From Streptomyces mangrovisoli (GTDB taxonomy: Bacteria; Actinomycetota; Actinomycetes; Streptomycetales; Streptomycetaceae): a stretch of 64,000 nt of DNA. The position numbers and the translations under genes are program-made. Position 1 is the first letter of the stretch, and each line of letters opens with the position of its first letter. Positions 8,914-16,879 of the stretch are shown piece after piece. Below the pieces are notes generated by a model. The model was not told the DNA's origin and searched no databases. It saw only the letters and a program-made list of their open reading frames with translations. The DNA is taken from positions 1 through 64,000 of the forward strand of contig NZ_LAVA02000036.1 of assembly GCF_000974985.2 (NCBI RefSeq), read 5' to 3'.

Positions 8914-9263
8914 CAGTGGTCCTCATTCCGGTTGTACGAGTACGTCGTGTCGTCGATGACGTACGTCTTGGGCTTCGTGCGGTTCTCGATGGCGGCGTAG
9001 CGCCGGGGTGCGGGCAGCTCGGGGTCGGCGTCGATGCCCAGCGCGTTCTCCAGCTCGGCCTCGCGCCGGGCCATGTTCTCGCGGACGTCGAGCGCGAAGC
9101 CCACGGCCCGGTCCTTGAGCCGGTGACCCGCCTCGAGCGCCTTGTTCGCCGCACCCACGGCGAGGTTCTCGGGGGTCAGCTGCTTCAGCTTGCGATTGAC
9201 CTTGGTGGTGGCCCAGACGCCGGCGGCGACGCCGGTCGTGAACCAGAACGTACGGCGGAACAT
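8913..9263 (-). CDS. Small actinobacterial protein, DUF6167-like
   Basis: A 116-residue protein with a short hydrophobic N-terminus (FRRTFWFTTGVAAGVWATTKVN, residues ~2-22), then a helical Lys/Arg/Glu-rich middle and a tail ending TYVIDDTTYSYNRNEDH. The tail is strongly conserved in Streptomyces orthologues placed upstream of alaS. I recognise it as the DUF6167 type, but the function is unknown. Position between a DUF948 protein and alaS, with a one-base overlap into alaS, is characteristic. The single membrane anchor suggests a membrane-associated protein facing the cytoplasm. Confidence 0.85.
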   Translation of the reverse strand: MFRRTFWFTTGVAAGVWATTKVNRKLKQLTPENLAVGAANKALEAGHRLKDRAVGFALDVRENMARREAELENALGIDADPELPAPRRYAAIENRTKPKTYVIDDTTYSYNRNEDH

Positions 9264-9272
9264 CGCTAGGTC

Positions 9273-9719
9273 TCAGTCCCTCTTTCCGCGGAGGTTGCGC
9301 TTCTCGCGCCGCGTGGCCGGGACCGTGCGGCCCACGATCACGGTACGCCGGGGCGCCTTTGCGGGCCCGTCCTCCTTGCGGCCGCCGATGGCCCGGCGCA
9401 CGCCGTAGCCGAAGGCCGCGACCTTGACCAGGGGGCCGCCGAAGGTGGAGGCGACGGTGGTCGACAGCGCGGAGGCGTTCGACGTGACCTCCTGGACGTC
9501 GGAGGCGATCGCGTCGACCCGGTCGATCTGGGTCTGCGCGGAGCGGACGGCCGTGGAGGCGTCGGCGAGGAGCGGGACGGCCTGGTCGGTCACGTCCGCG
9601 ACAAGCTTGGTGGTCGCCTTGAGCGTCTGGGCCAGCCTCGCCAGCGCCACGGCGAGGAAGGACACCAGGATCGCCCAGAAGACGGCCACCAGGATCCCGG
9701 CCACCTCTCCACCGGACAC
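9273..9719 (-). CDS. DUF948 domain membrane protein
   Basis: A 148-residue protein beginning VSGGEVAGILVAVFWAILVSF, a single membrane helix, followed by a long helical region with heptad-like spacing (KATTKLVADVTDQAVPLLADASTAVRSAQTQID), typical of DUF948, which resembles methyl-accepting or apolipoprotein-like coiled coils. The C-terminus is basic (RRTVIVGRTVPATRREKRN). GTG 9717-9719 is chosen because the conserved sequence starts there; another GTG 9 bases upstream (9728) has closer GGGAG spacing and cannot be excluded. It is probably the first gene of the alaS-ruvX-mltG-aro transcript. Function is unknown. Confidence 0.8.
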   Translation of the reverse strand: MSGGEVAGILVAVFWAILVSFLAVALARLAQTLKATTKLVADVTDQAVPLLADASTAVRSAQTQIDRVDAIASDVQEVTSNASALSTTVASTFGGPLVKVAAFGYGVRRAIGGRKEDGPAKAPRRTVIVGRTVPATRREKRNLRGKRD

Positions 9720-9862
9720 TGTGTGCACCCGCTCCCTCGGACGTGCGGCCGCCGTGGCGGCCACGAAAAATCAGTGCACCGAGCCTATCGCGCCGACGAT
9801 GGCGCTCCGTACCGGATTACCGGCGGCGGCGGGTGGTATTCCACCGGACTTCAGCGAAGCGA

Positions 9863-9892
9863 TTGTACGGACTGATTACGGTTCAGTACGCT
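9863..9892 (+). promoter_or_regulatory. Candidate promoter giving a leaderless transcript
   Basis: TTGTAC (9863-9868) and TACGCT (9887-9892) are separated by 18 bases. A start about seven bases further would fall next to the ATG at 9902, and no Shine-Dalgarno is visible, so the downstream ATPase gene may have a leaderless mRNA, which is frequent in Streptomyces. Confidence 0.4.
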
Positions 9893-9901
9893 CCGTGTCC
9901 T

Positions 9902-12043
9902 ATGCGAGGTTCACAGCCCCCCGACGCCGACGGCGGCGGCAATCTGCCCCTGGAACTCGACCCCTTCGTGGGCCGGGCCGCCGAGCTGGACGAGCTGCGG
10001 CGGGCGCTCGGCGCCGCGCGCCTGGTGACCGTCACCGGCCCCGGCGGCATCGGCAAGTCGCGGCTCGCGGCCCGGGCCGCGGTCCGCCACGCGCCCCGCG
10101 ACGGCGTGTGGACGGTGGACCTGGCGCCGGTGCGCGACCCCGAACTCGTCGAGTACGCCGTCGTGGAGGCCCTGGGGCTGCGCGACCACACCACCCGCGC
10201 GCCGCGCGAGGCGCTGCTCGGGCATCTGGCCGGCCGCGAGCTGCTGCTGGTCCTCGACGGCTTCGAGCACCTGGTCGAGGCCACCGCGGCCCTGGTCCTG
10301 CGGCTGCTGCGGCGACTGCCGGGGCTCGCCGTGCTGGCCGTGGGCCGCAGGCCGCTGGGCGTCCCCGGCGAACGTCTTTTCCCGCTCGGGCCGCTGGCCG
10401 AGGACGAGGCGGTGGAGCTGTTCGCCGACCGGGCGGCCCGGCTCGGCGTGTCCGTCACGGACGGCCACGACGTGCGGGAGCTGTGCCGGCGCCTGGAGGG
10501 CATCCCGCTGGCGGTCGAGCTGGCCGCGGGACGGCTGCGCGCCCTTGCCCCCGCCCAGCTGCTCGAACGGCTCGACGACCGGTTCCGGCTGCTGACCGGC
10601 GGCCGGGAGCGGACCCTGCCCCGCCACCAGACGCTGCGTACGGCGATCGGCTGGAGCCACGAACTGGCCACGCCGACGGAGCGGCTGCTGTGGGCGCGGC
10701 TGACGGTGTTCGCGGGCTCCTTCGAACTGGAGGCCGCCGAGTACGTGTGCAGCGGCGACGGCCTGGAGGCCGCCCGGGTCCTGGAGGTGCTGGAGGAGCT
10801 GCTCGCCCAGTCGGTGGTGGCGCGCGAGGAGTCGGCGCGCGGGGTGCGCTACCGGATGCTGGAGACGGTCCGGGAGTACGGCGCCGACTGGCTGGCCGGC
10901 GCGGGGGACGCGGTCCGGCTCAGGCGCCGGCACCGGGACTGGTATCTGGGCCTCGCGACCTGGTGCGAGCTGGACTGGTTCTCCCCGCGGCAGCGGGAGG
11001 TCGCGGCCCGGATCGAGGCGGAGCTGCCGAACCTGCGCTGCGCCCTGGAGCACAGCCTGACCGAGCCGGACGAGGCCCATCTGGGCCAGTGCCTGGCGGG
11101 GTCGCTGTGGTTCTACTGGGCGGGCTGCGGACGCCTCACGGAGGGCAGGCACTGGCTGAACCGGGCCGTCGAGCTGGACTCCGGGCACGACGGGCCCCGG
11201 CTCAAGGCGCTGTGGGTGCTCGGCTATGTGGCGATCCTCCAGGGCGACTCGGTGCCGGCGCTGACCGCGCTGCTGGAGTGCCGGGAGGGCGCCGAGCGGA
11301 CCGCGAGCGCGACCGCGGTGGCGTACGCGGAGCACCGCACCGGCTGCCTGGCGCTGGTCACCGACGACATGCCGCGCGCGGAGACGCTGCTGCGCTCGGC
11401 GCTGGAGCGGTACCGGGAGATCGGCGAGCTCAACAGCAATGTGCTGATGGCGCAGGTGGAGCTGGCGATGGCGCGCGCGTTCCAGGGCGATCTGGTGGAC
11501 GCGGTGAACCTCTGCGACGACGTGCGCCAGGTCGCCGAGGACCACGGCGAGCGGTGGGCGCGGTCGTACGCGCTGTACGTGCTGGCGTACGCCGCCTGGC
11601 GCGAGGGCGAGCCGGCGCGGGCGCGCGCGCTGCTCGCGGACTGCCTGGGCCATGCGCACGCCTTCCACGACCTGCTCGGGTCGGTGCTGGCGGTGGAGCT
11701 GCTGGCCCTGGTCACGGTCACCGAGGGGGACGCGGCGGAAGCGGCGGTGCTCCAGGGCGCGGCGGCCGGGATGTGGCCGTCGGTGGGGCTGCCGCTGTTC
11801 GGTTCGGCGTACTACAACGCGCCGCACGCGCTGTGCGAGGCGACGGCGCGGGAGCTGCTCGGCGACGAGGTGTACGCGGCGCGGGTGCGCGACGGCGAGC
11901 GCCTCGGCCGGGAGGCGGGCGTCGCGCGGGCGCTCGGACGGGCCCGGACATGCGAGAGCCCGCCGCCCCGCCCGCCCGAAAGGGCGGGGAGACGGCGGGC
12001 CGACGCGGTACTAGTGCACCCGGCTGGTGATCAGCGGGCGTAG
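9902..12043 (+). CDS. STAND-type NTPase/TPR protein without a recognisable DNA-binding domain
   Basis: A 713-residue protein with a P-loop GPGGIGKSR (46-54), a Walker B-like LLLVLDGFEHL (~115-125) and a GIPLAVELAA segment, the layout of AfsR/SARP- and LuxR-type large regulators. The C-terminal half is TPR-like helices (for instance around LKALWVLGYVAILQGD and AERTASATAVAYAEHRTG). Unlike SARP or LAL regulators, it shows neither an N-terminal winged helix plus BTAD domain nor a C-terminal LuxR helix-turn-helix. The end of the frame, after about residue 680, is Arg/Pro-rich, crosses the rpsD terminator hairpin and overlaps the rpsD 3' end by 13 bases. It may act as a signal-dependent scaffold; no target is apparent. 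Confidence 0.8.
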   Translation: MRGSQPPDADGGGNLPLELDPFVGRAAELDELRRALGAARLVTVTGPGGIGKSRLAARAAVRHAPRDGVWTVDLAPVRDPELVEYAVVEALGLRDHTTRAPREALLGHLAGRELLLVLDGFEHLVEATAALVLRLLRRLPGLAVLAVGRRPLGVPGERLFPLGPLAEDEAVELFADRAARLGVSVTDGHDVRELCRRLEGIPLAVELAAGRLRALAPAQLLERLDDRFRLLTGGRERTLPRHQTLRTAIGWSHELATPTERLLWARLTVFAGSFELEAAEYVCSGDGLEAARVLEVLEELLAQSVVAREESARGVRYRMLETVREYGADWLAGAGDAVRLRRRHRDWYLGLATWCELDWFSPRQREVAARIEAELPNLRCALEHSLTEPDEAHLGQCLAGSLWFYWAGCGRLTEGRHWLNRAVELDSGHDGPRLKALWVLGYVAILQGDSVPALTALLECREGAERTASATAVAYAEHRTGCLALVTDDMPRAETLLRSALERYREIGELNSNVLMAQVELAMARAFQGDLVDAVNLCDDVRQVAEDHGERWARSYALYVLAYAAWREGEPARARALLADCLGHAHAFHDLLGSVLAVELLALVTVTEGDAAEAAVLQGAAAGMWPSVGLPLFGSAYYNAPHALCEATARELLGDEVYAARVRDGERLGREAGVARALGRARTCESPPPRPPERAGRRRADAVLVHPAGDQRA
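11958..12000. terminator. Hairpin between the STAND gene and rpsD
   Basis: GCCCGCCG (11958-11965) pairs with CGGCGGGC (11993-12000), and CCCCGCCC (11966-11973) with GGGCGGGG (11982-11989), with a small bulge. It lies about 30 bases past the rpsD stop, so it most likely ends rpsD transcription, and it is inside the end of the convergent gene. Confidence 0.75.
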
Positions 12044-12645
12044 TACTCGACGACGAGCTGCTCGTCGCAGATGACCGGAACTTCCTTGCGGTTCGGCTCG
12101 CGGTCCAGGCGGAACGCCAGGGCCTTGAGGTTCACCTGAAGGTAGCGCGGGGTCTCGCCGTCGGGGGCGAAGCCACCCTCGCGGGCGACCTGGAAGAGCG
12201 TCTTGTCCTTGCTGCGGTCACGGACCTGGACGACGTCGTCCGGACGCACACGGAAGGACGGCTTGTCGACCTTCTGGCCGTTGACCTGGAGGTGGCCGTG
12301 GACGACCATCTGACGGGCCTGGTAGATCGTGCGGGCGATGCCCGAACGCAGCACCAGGGCGTCGAGACGGCGCTCGAGCTCCACGATCAGGGCCTCACCG
12401 GTCTTGCCCTGCACCTTGGAGGCACGCTCGTAGGCGCGGACCAGCTGGCGCTCGGAGATGTCGTACTGCGCGCGCAGACGCTGCTTCTCCAGCAGACGGA
12501 CCTTGTAGTCCGAGTTCTGCTTGCGGCCACGGCCGTGCTCACCCGGCGGGTAGGGACGGGCCTCGAAGTACTTGACGGCCTTCGGGGTCAGCGCGATGCC
12601 GAGGGCACGCGACTTCTTGACCTTGGGGCGGGACTGGTTCGCCAC
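12031..12645 (-). CDS. rpsD: 30S ribosomal protein S4 (zinc-free form)
   Basis: Primary 16S rRNA-binding protein of the small subunit, 204 residues. It starts MANQSRPKVKKSRALGIAL and has the YPPGEHGR motif, and the S4 RNA-binding domain around LERRLDALVLRSGIARTIYQARQMV. The N-terminal Cys-rich zinc site of many S4 proteins is absent; the only cysteine is in VICDEQ near the C-terminus, so this is the zinc-independent type. A GTG start is used. It is monocistronic here, not beside rpoA as in many bacteria, and is preceded by a 301-base leader region that could carry autoregulation. Confidence 0.97.
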   Translation of the reverse strand: MANQSRPKVKKSRALGIALTPKAVKYFEARPYPPGEHGRGRKQNSDYKVRLLEKQRLRAQYDISERQLVRAYERASKVQGKTGEALIVELERRLDALVLRSGIARTIYQARQMVVHGHLQVNGQKVDKPSFRVRPDDVVQVRDRSKDKTLFQVAREGGFAPDGETPRYLQVNLKALAFRLDREPNRKEVPVICDEQLVVEYYAR

Positions 12646-12946
12646 TGTCCTATCTCATTTCCTTGATTCGGCTTGTCAGGGTGTGAGGGAGGTCGCATCC
12701 GCAGCCGGGGAAACCCTCCTGGTCCGTTGCCGGGCCGGGCGGGCAGCCGCTCCCCTGGTCTGGGCACATACGTGCAGCACGCGAGTGGCCCACCGACCGT
12801 GTCCGGAGATCCGGGTGGTGGTGGGCTGCCCGCGACACCATCGACGGTGCGCGACGCTCCTGGAGCCGGTCCGGGGACCGGACTCCGGCTGGTTGTCCCG
12901 CTCTGACGGCACGGGACTCAGCACTTCGGGCGATTCTACAGGCTGC
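12646..12946 (-). other. 301-base gene-free region: rpsD leader and promoter
   Basis: No coding frame is convincing here. On the minus strand there is a -10-like TAGAAT at 12935-12940 and several GC stems, for example CCGGTCC/GGACCGG around 12870-12890. The region must hold the rpsD promoter and possibly an S4-responsive leader, but I see no specific S4 binding structure. Confidence 0.4.
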
Positions 12947-14302
12947 TCAGGACCGCTTGCGACCGAGCCGGCCGCGGGTCCACTCCACCGCGTCCGCGTA
13001 CCGCGCCTCGGCGCCGTGGCGGGTCGGCGTGTAGTACTCGCGGTCCTTGAGGGCGTCCGGCGCGTACTGCTGCTCCGCGATGCCCTCGGCCAGGTCGTGC
13101 GGGTAGACGTAGCCCTGCGCGTGGCCCAGCTTGGCGGCGCCCTTGTAGTGCCCGTCGCGCAGGTGCGGCGGGACGGTGCCCGCGTGCCCCTTGCGTACGT
13201 CCTCCAGGGCGGCGCCGATCGCGGTGGTCGCGGAGTTGGACTTGGGGGCCAGGGCGAGCGCGATGGTGGCGTGGCTGAGGGTCAGGGCGGCCTCGGGGAA
13301 GCCGATCATGGCGACGGCCTGCGCTGCGGCCACCGCGATCGGCAGGGCGTTCGGGTCGGCCAGCCCGATGTCCTCGCTCGCGGAGATCATCAGCCGGCGG
13401 GCGATGAAGCGGGGGTCCTCGCCGGCGTCGATCATGCGGGCCAGATAGTGCAGGGCCGCGTCGACGTCGGAGCCACGGATGGACTTGATCAGGGCGCTGG
13501 CGACGTCGTAGTGCTGGTCGCCGTCGCGGTCGTAGGTCACCGCGGCGCGGTCGACCGTCTCCTCCAGCGTGGCGAGCGCGATCTCCGTCCCGCCCTTGTC
13601 GAGGGCGGCGCCCGCGGCGGCCTCCAGCGCGGTCAGCGCACGGCGCGCGTCGCCGCCCGCGATGCGCAGCAGGTGGTCCTCGGTGTCCCGCGGGAGCGTG
13701 ACCGCGCCCTTCAGACCCCGCTCGTCGGCGACGGCCCGCCCGAGCAGTCCGCGCAGGTCGTCGTCCGTGAGCGGTTCGAGGGTGAGCAGCAGGGAGCGGG
13801 AGAGCAGCGGGGAGATCACCGAGAAGTACGGGTTCTCGGTGGTCGCGGCGATCAGCGTCACCCAGCGGTTCTCCACCGCCGGCAGCAGGGAGTCCTGCTG
13901 CGCCTTGCTGAAGCGGTGGATCTCGTCGAGGAAGAGGACGGTCTCCTTGCCGTATCCCCCGGTGGCGCGGCGGGCGCCCTCGATGACCGCGCGGACCTCC
14001 TTGACGCCCGCGGTGATCGCCGACAGCTCCACGAACCGCTTGTCGGTGGCCTTGGAGACGACGTAGGCGAGCGTCGTCTTGCCGGTGCCGGGAGGGCCCC
14101 ACAGGATCACCGAGGACGGGCCCGCGGGGCCGCCCGAGCCCTCGCCGACCAGGCGGCGCAGCGGGGAGCCGGGCTTGAGCAGATGCTGCTGGCCCACGAC
14201 CTCGTCGAGCGCGCGCGGGCGCATCCGCACCGCCAGGGGGCTGCCGGCCGGGTCCTTCTCCTGGCGTTCTTCCGCGGCTGCGGTGAAAAGGTCGGGTTCC
14301 AC
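12947..14302 (-). CDS. rarA: Replication-associated recombination protein A (RarA/MgsA AAA+ ATPase)
   Basis: AAA+ ATPase related to clamp loaders and acting at stalled forks, 451 residues. Visible are the Walker A GPPGTGKTT (~71-79), the Walker B LFLDEIHRFSK, the sensor segment LIAATTENPYFSV and the C-terminal MgsA domain (ASEDIGLADPNAL, LAPKSNSA). A GTG start is used with AGGG seven bases upstream. It stands in the same orientation between the VKOR gene and rpsD. Length and motifs agree with the family; nothing is unusual. Confidence 0.94.
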   Translation of the reverse strand: MEPDLFTAAAEERQEKDPAGSPLAVRMRPRALDEVVGQQHLLKPGSPLRRLVGEGSGGPAGPSSVILWGPPGTGKTTLAYVVSKATDKRFVELSAITAGVKEVRAVIEGARRATGGYGKETVLFLDEIHRFSKAQQDSLLPAVENRWVTLIAATTENPYFSVISPLLSRSLLLTLEPLTDDDLRGLLGRAVADERGLKGAVTLPRDTEDHLLRIAGGDARRALTALEAAAGAALDKGGTEIALATLEETVDRAAVTYDRDGDQHYDVASALIKSIRGSDVDAALHYLARMIDAGEDPRFIARRLMISASEDIGLADPNALPIAVAAAQAVAMIGFPEAALTLSHATIALALAPKSNSATTAIGAALEDVRKGHAGTVPPHLRDGHYKGAAKLGHAQGYVYPHDLAEGIAEQQYAPDALKDREYYTPTRHGAEARYADAVEWTRGRLGRKRS

Positions 14303-14375
14303 GCTGAAACCCTAAATCACCGCACCGACAGCGCGGCCGGCGCCGTCGGCGCGGAGCCGACGGCCGCCCGCGGCG

Positions 14376-15032
14376 TCAGCTGGTCCAGAAGTCCCACCAG
14401 CGGGTCATGATCAGGACGCCGATGACGCCGATGTGCAGGACCGGCAGCACCCAGGTGAACTCCGACAGGAACCCCTTCACCCAGCGCGGGGCGGGCAGCA
14501 GGTCGTTGCGGACGTTGAACGAGGTCAGGAACCAGAACATGGTGATCGTGGCGACCCAGGCCAGGGAGCACCACAGGCACAGCGCGCCGATCCGGTACAG
14601 GGACTGGAACTGGAGCCAGGTGCAGAACCCGACGCCGAAGAGGGTGCCGAAGTTGAAGGTCAGCCAGTACCAGCGCGGGAAGCGGGCCCGGGTCAGCAGG
14701 CTCACGCCGACGCAGATCACGATGCCGTAGCAGACCAGGCCGAGCATCGGGTTCGGGAACCCGAAGGCGGCGGCCTGCTTGCTCTGCATGACGCTGCCGC
14801 AGGAGACGACCGGGTTGAGGCTGCACCCCGGGGTGTAGCTGGTGCCGTCGATCTTGGCCTGGAGAAGCTTGAACTTGTCGATCGTGATGACCCACGCGGC
14901 GAGCAGACCGGCCGCGCCGGTGATCACCAGCAGCAGGGCGAAGGCGCGGCTGCCGCCCACCGTCCGGGGCGCCGCATCGGCGCTTCGCGGCTCGGGGTCG
15001 GTGGAGACGTCCTTGACTGTCGTCTTGCTCAT
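14376..15032 (-). CDS. Vitamin K epoxide reductase family membrane protein
   Basis: A 218-residue multi-pass membrane protein. After a ~28-residue polar N-terminus there are about five hydrophobic segments. The conserved cysteines are in GCSLNPVVSCG (loop pair) and LCLWCS (CxxC redox centre), with the Ser/Thr of the family fold. Bacterial VKOR homologues reoxidise DsbA-like proteins using quinone, so it probably supports disulfide formation outside the membrane. The only DsbA-like gene in the window (56970-57503) is distant and seems cytoplasmic. It is divergent from the ABC transporter operon, with 144 bases between that include an 18-bp palindrome. Confidence 0.9.
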   Translation of the reverse strand: MSKTTVKDVSTDPEPRSADAAPRTVGGSRAFALLLVITGAAGLLAAWVITIDKFKLLQAKIDGTSYTPGCSLNPVVSCGSVMQSKQAAAFGFPNPMLGLVCYGIVICVGVSLLTRARFPRWYWLTFNFGTLFGVGFCTWLQFQSLYRIGALCLWCSLAWVATITMFWFLTSFNVRNDLLPAPRWVKGFLSEFTWVLPVLHIGVIGVLIMTRWWDFWTS

Positions 15033-15102
15033 CACGCCGATTCCGTCACTTGAGAGTTGGACCATCTTCGGGCACGGGTCATTGTGCCGCACGCGCGGCA
15101 GT

Positions 15103-15120
15103 GTCCACCGTTCGGTGGAC
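15103..15120. promoter_or_regulatory. Perfect 18-bp palindrome, candidate operator
   Basis: GTCCACCG and CGGTGGAC form perfect 8-base arms around a TT centre. It lies 57 bases before the ABC transporter ATG and 70 bases before the VKOR ATG on the other strand. Size and symmetry suit a dimeric repressor or response regulator, possibly the NarL-type regulator encoded at 18141-18767. Confidence 0.5.
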
Positions 15121-15176
15121 ATAAGGAAGTACGCACGGTCGTCCCTGAACGTTCGGTTCCGGCCGACCCTCGGTAC

Positions 15177-16037
15177 ATGACGACAGACGGACTCGCGGTC
15201 GACGTACGGGGACTGCGCAAGCGGTACGGCGATGTGACGGCCGTGGACGGCCTCGACCTCACCATCGCGAAAGGCGAGGTCCTGGGGCTGCTGGGACCCA
15301 ACGGCGCCGGCAAGAGCACCACGGTGGAGATCCTCCAGGGCAACCGCTCGCGGGACGCCGGCGAGGTGCGCGTGCTGGGGTCGGACCCGCAGACGGGCAC
15401 GCGCGCGTGGCGCTCCCGCGTCGGGATCGTCTGGCAGGACGAATCGGCGCCCGCCGAGTTGACGGTCGAGGAGACCGTACGGCACTTCGCCCGCTACTAC
15501 CCCGCCCCGCGCGACCCCGACGAGGTCATCGGCCTGGTCGGGCTCACGGCGAAGGCGGGCAGCCGCATCAAGGCGCTCTCCGGCGGCCAGCGCCGCCGCC
15601 TCGACGTGGCGCTCGGCGTGATCGGCGGCCCCGAACTGCTGCTCCTGGACGAGCCGACGACCGGCTTCGACCCGGCGGCCCGCCGCCAGTTCTGGGACCT
15701 CATCCGCAGCCTCGCCGACGAGGGCACCACCATCCTGCTGACCACGCACTACCTGGAGGAGGCGGAGGCGCTCGCGGACCGGCTCGCGATCGTCGCCCGC
15801 GGCCGGGTCGTCGCCGAGGGCGAGCCCGCCGCCCTGCGGGAGCTGCACGGCGGCGGCGCCACCGTGGAGTGGACCGAGCAGGACGGCACCCCGCGCGCGG
15901 AGCGCACGGACACCCCCACACGGACCGTCGTCGAGCTCACGCGCCGCTTCGACGGCGAGATACCCGGGCTGCTGGTGACCCGCCCCACCCTGGAGGACGT
16001 CTACCTCCGGCTGACCGGACAGGAGGAGGCGCGATGA
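15177..16037 (+). CDS. ABC transporter ATP-binding protein (DrrA/CcmA-type)
   Basis: ATPase of an ABC-2 exporter, 286 residues. The Walker A GPNGAGKST, Q-loop WQDE, signature LSGGQRRRLDVALG, Walker B LLLLDEPTTGFDP and switch His in LTTHYLEEAEAL are all present. A C-terminal ~70-residue tail ends with TLEDVYLRLTG, as in drug and antibiotic exporters of the DrrA class. The stop overlaps the permease ATG (ATGA). Genes for the permease, a histidine kinase and a response regulator follow as an overlapping four-gene operon, which suggests export or resistance under control of that two-component system. The substrate is unknown. Confidence 0.93.
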   Translation: MTTDGLAVDVRGLRKRYGDVTAVDGLDLTIAKGEVLGLLGPNGAGKSTTVEILQGNRSRDAGEVRVLGSDPQTGTRAWRSRVGIVWQDESAPAELTVEETVRHFARYYPAPRDPDEVIGLVGLTAKAGSRIKALSGGQRRRLDVALGVIGGPELLLLDEPTTGFDPAARRQFWDLIRSLADEGTTILLTTHYLEEAEALADRLAIVARGRVVAEGEPAALRELHGGGATVEWTEQDGTPRAERTDTPTRTVVELTRRFDGEIPGLLVTRPTLEDVYLRLTGQEEAR

Positions 16038-16879
16038 CCACGACCGCCGTACGGACCCGGACCGCGGCGCCCGCCGGACGGCTGCCGGGGGCCTGGACGC
16101 TGGGGCTGCGCCGGGGCGTGCTGGAGCTGCGGCAGTTCTTCCGCCAGCGCGACCAGGTCGTGTTCACCTTCGCCTTCCCGGTCGTCTTCCTGTTCCTGTT
16201 CGCGTCGATCTTCCACGACACCGTGCAGGGCACCGGGATCACCTCCTCGCAGCTCTACGTACCCGCGATGATGGCCTCCGGGATCATGTCCACGAGCTTC
16301 CAGTCGCTGGGCATCTCGATCGCCGTGGAACGCGACGAGAAGGTGCTGCGCCGGCTGCGCGGGACGCCGATGCCCCCGGCCGCCTACTTCCTCGGCAAGA
16401 TCTGGCTGGTTCTGGTCACGGGCGTCCTGGAGACGGCGATCCTCCTGGCCGTCGGCACCACCGTCTACGGCGTCGACCTGCCGAGGGACGCGGCGCACTG
16501 GTTCGACTTCGCGTGGATCTTCGTGCTGGGCCTGACCGGGTGTGCGCTGCTCGGCATCGCCGTCAGCTCGGTGCCGAAGTCCGCGAAGAGCGCCAGCTCG
16601 GTCGTCGTGCTGCCGTTCCTCGTCCTCCAGTTCGTCTCCGGGGTGTACATCAACGTCAGCTCCATCCCCGACTGGATGCTGGACCTCGGCGCGCTGTTCC
16701 CGCTGAAGTGGCTGTGCCAGGGTCTGCGCGGGGTGTTCCTGCCCGACTCGGCACGCGTCCTGGAGCAGGCGGGCAGCTGGGAGTTCGGCAAGGTCGCCCT
16801 GGTGCTCGCCGCCTGGTGCGCCGGAGGATTGGTGCTGTGTCTGCTGACCTTCCGCTGGAAGACCCGGCGCGACGGGTGA
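16034..16879 (+). CDS. ABC-2 type transporter permease
   Basis: A 281-residue membrane protein with six predicted membrane segments and the ABC-2 family features: a first helix after RQRDQVVFTFAFPVVF, the GIMSTSFQSLGISIAVERDEKVLRRLRGTPMPP cytoplasmic coupling region, and a last helix before a short basic tail. The ATG has a strong GGAGGAGG Shine-Dalgarno and overlaps the ATPase stop. It forms the channel for the ATPase upstream. Its stop overlaps the GTG of the histidine kinase gene. Confidence 0.93.
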   Translation: MTTTAVRTRTAAPAGRLPGAWTLGLRRGVLELRQFFRQRDQVVFTFAFPVVFLFLFASIFHDTVQGTGITSSQLYVPAMMASGIMSTSFQSLGISIAVERDEKVLRRLRGTPMPPAAYFLGKIWLVLVTGVLETAILLAVGTTVYGVDLPRDAAHWFDFAWIFVLGLTGCALLGIAVSSVPKSAKSASSVVVLPFLVLQFVSGVYINVSSIPDWMLDLGALFPLKWLCQGLRGVFLPDSARVLEQAGSWEFGKVALVLAAWCAGGLVLCLLTFRWKTRRDG

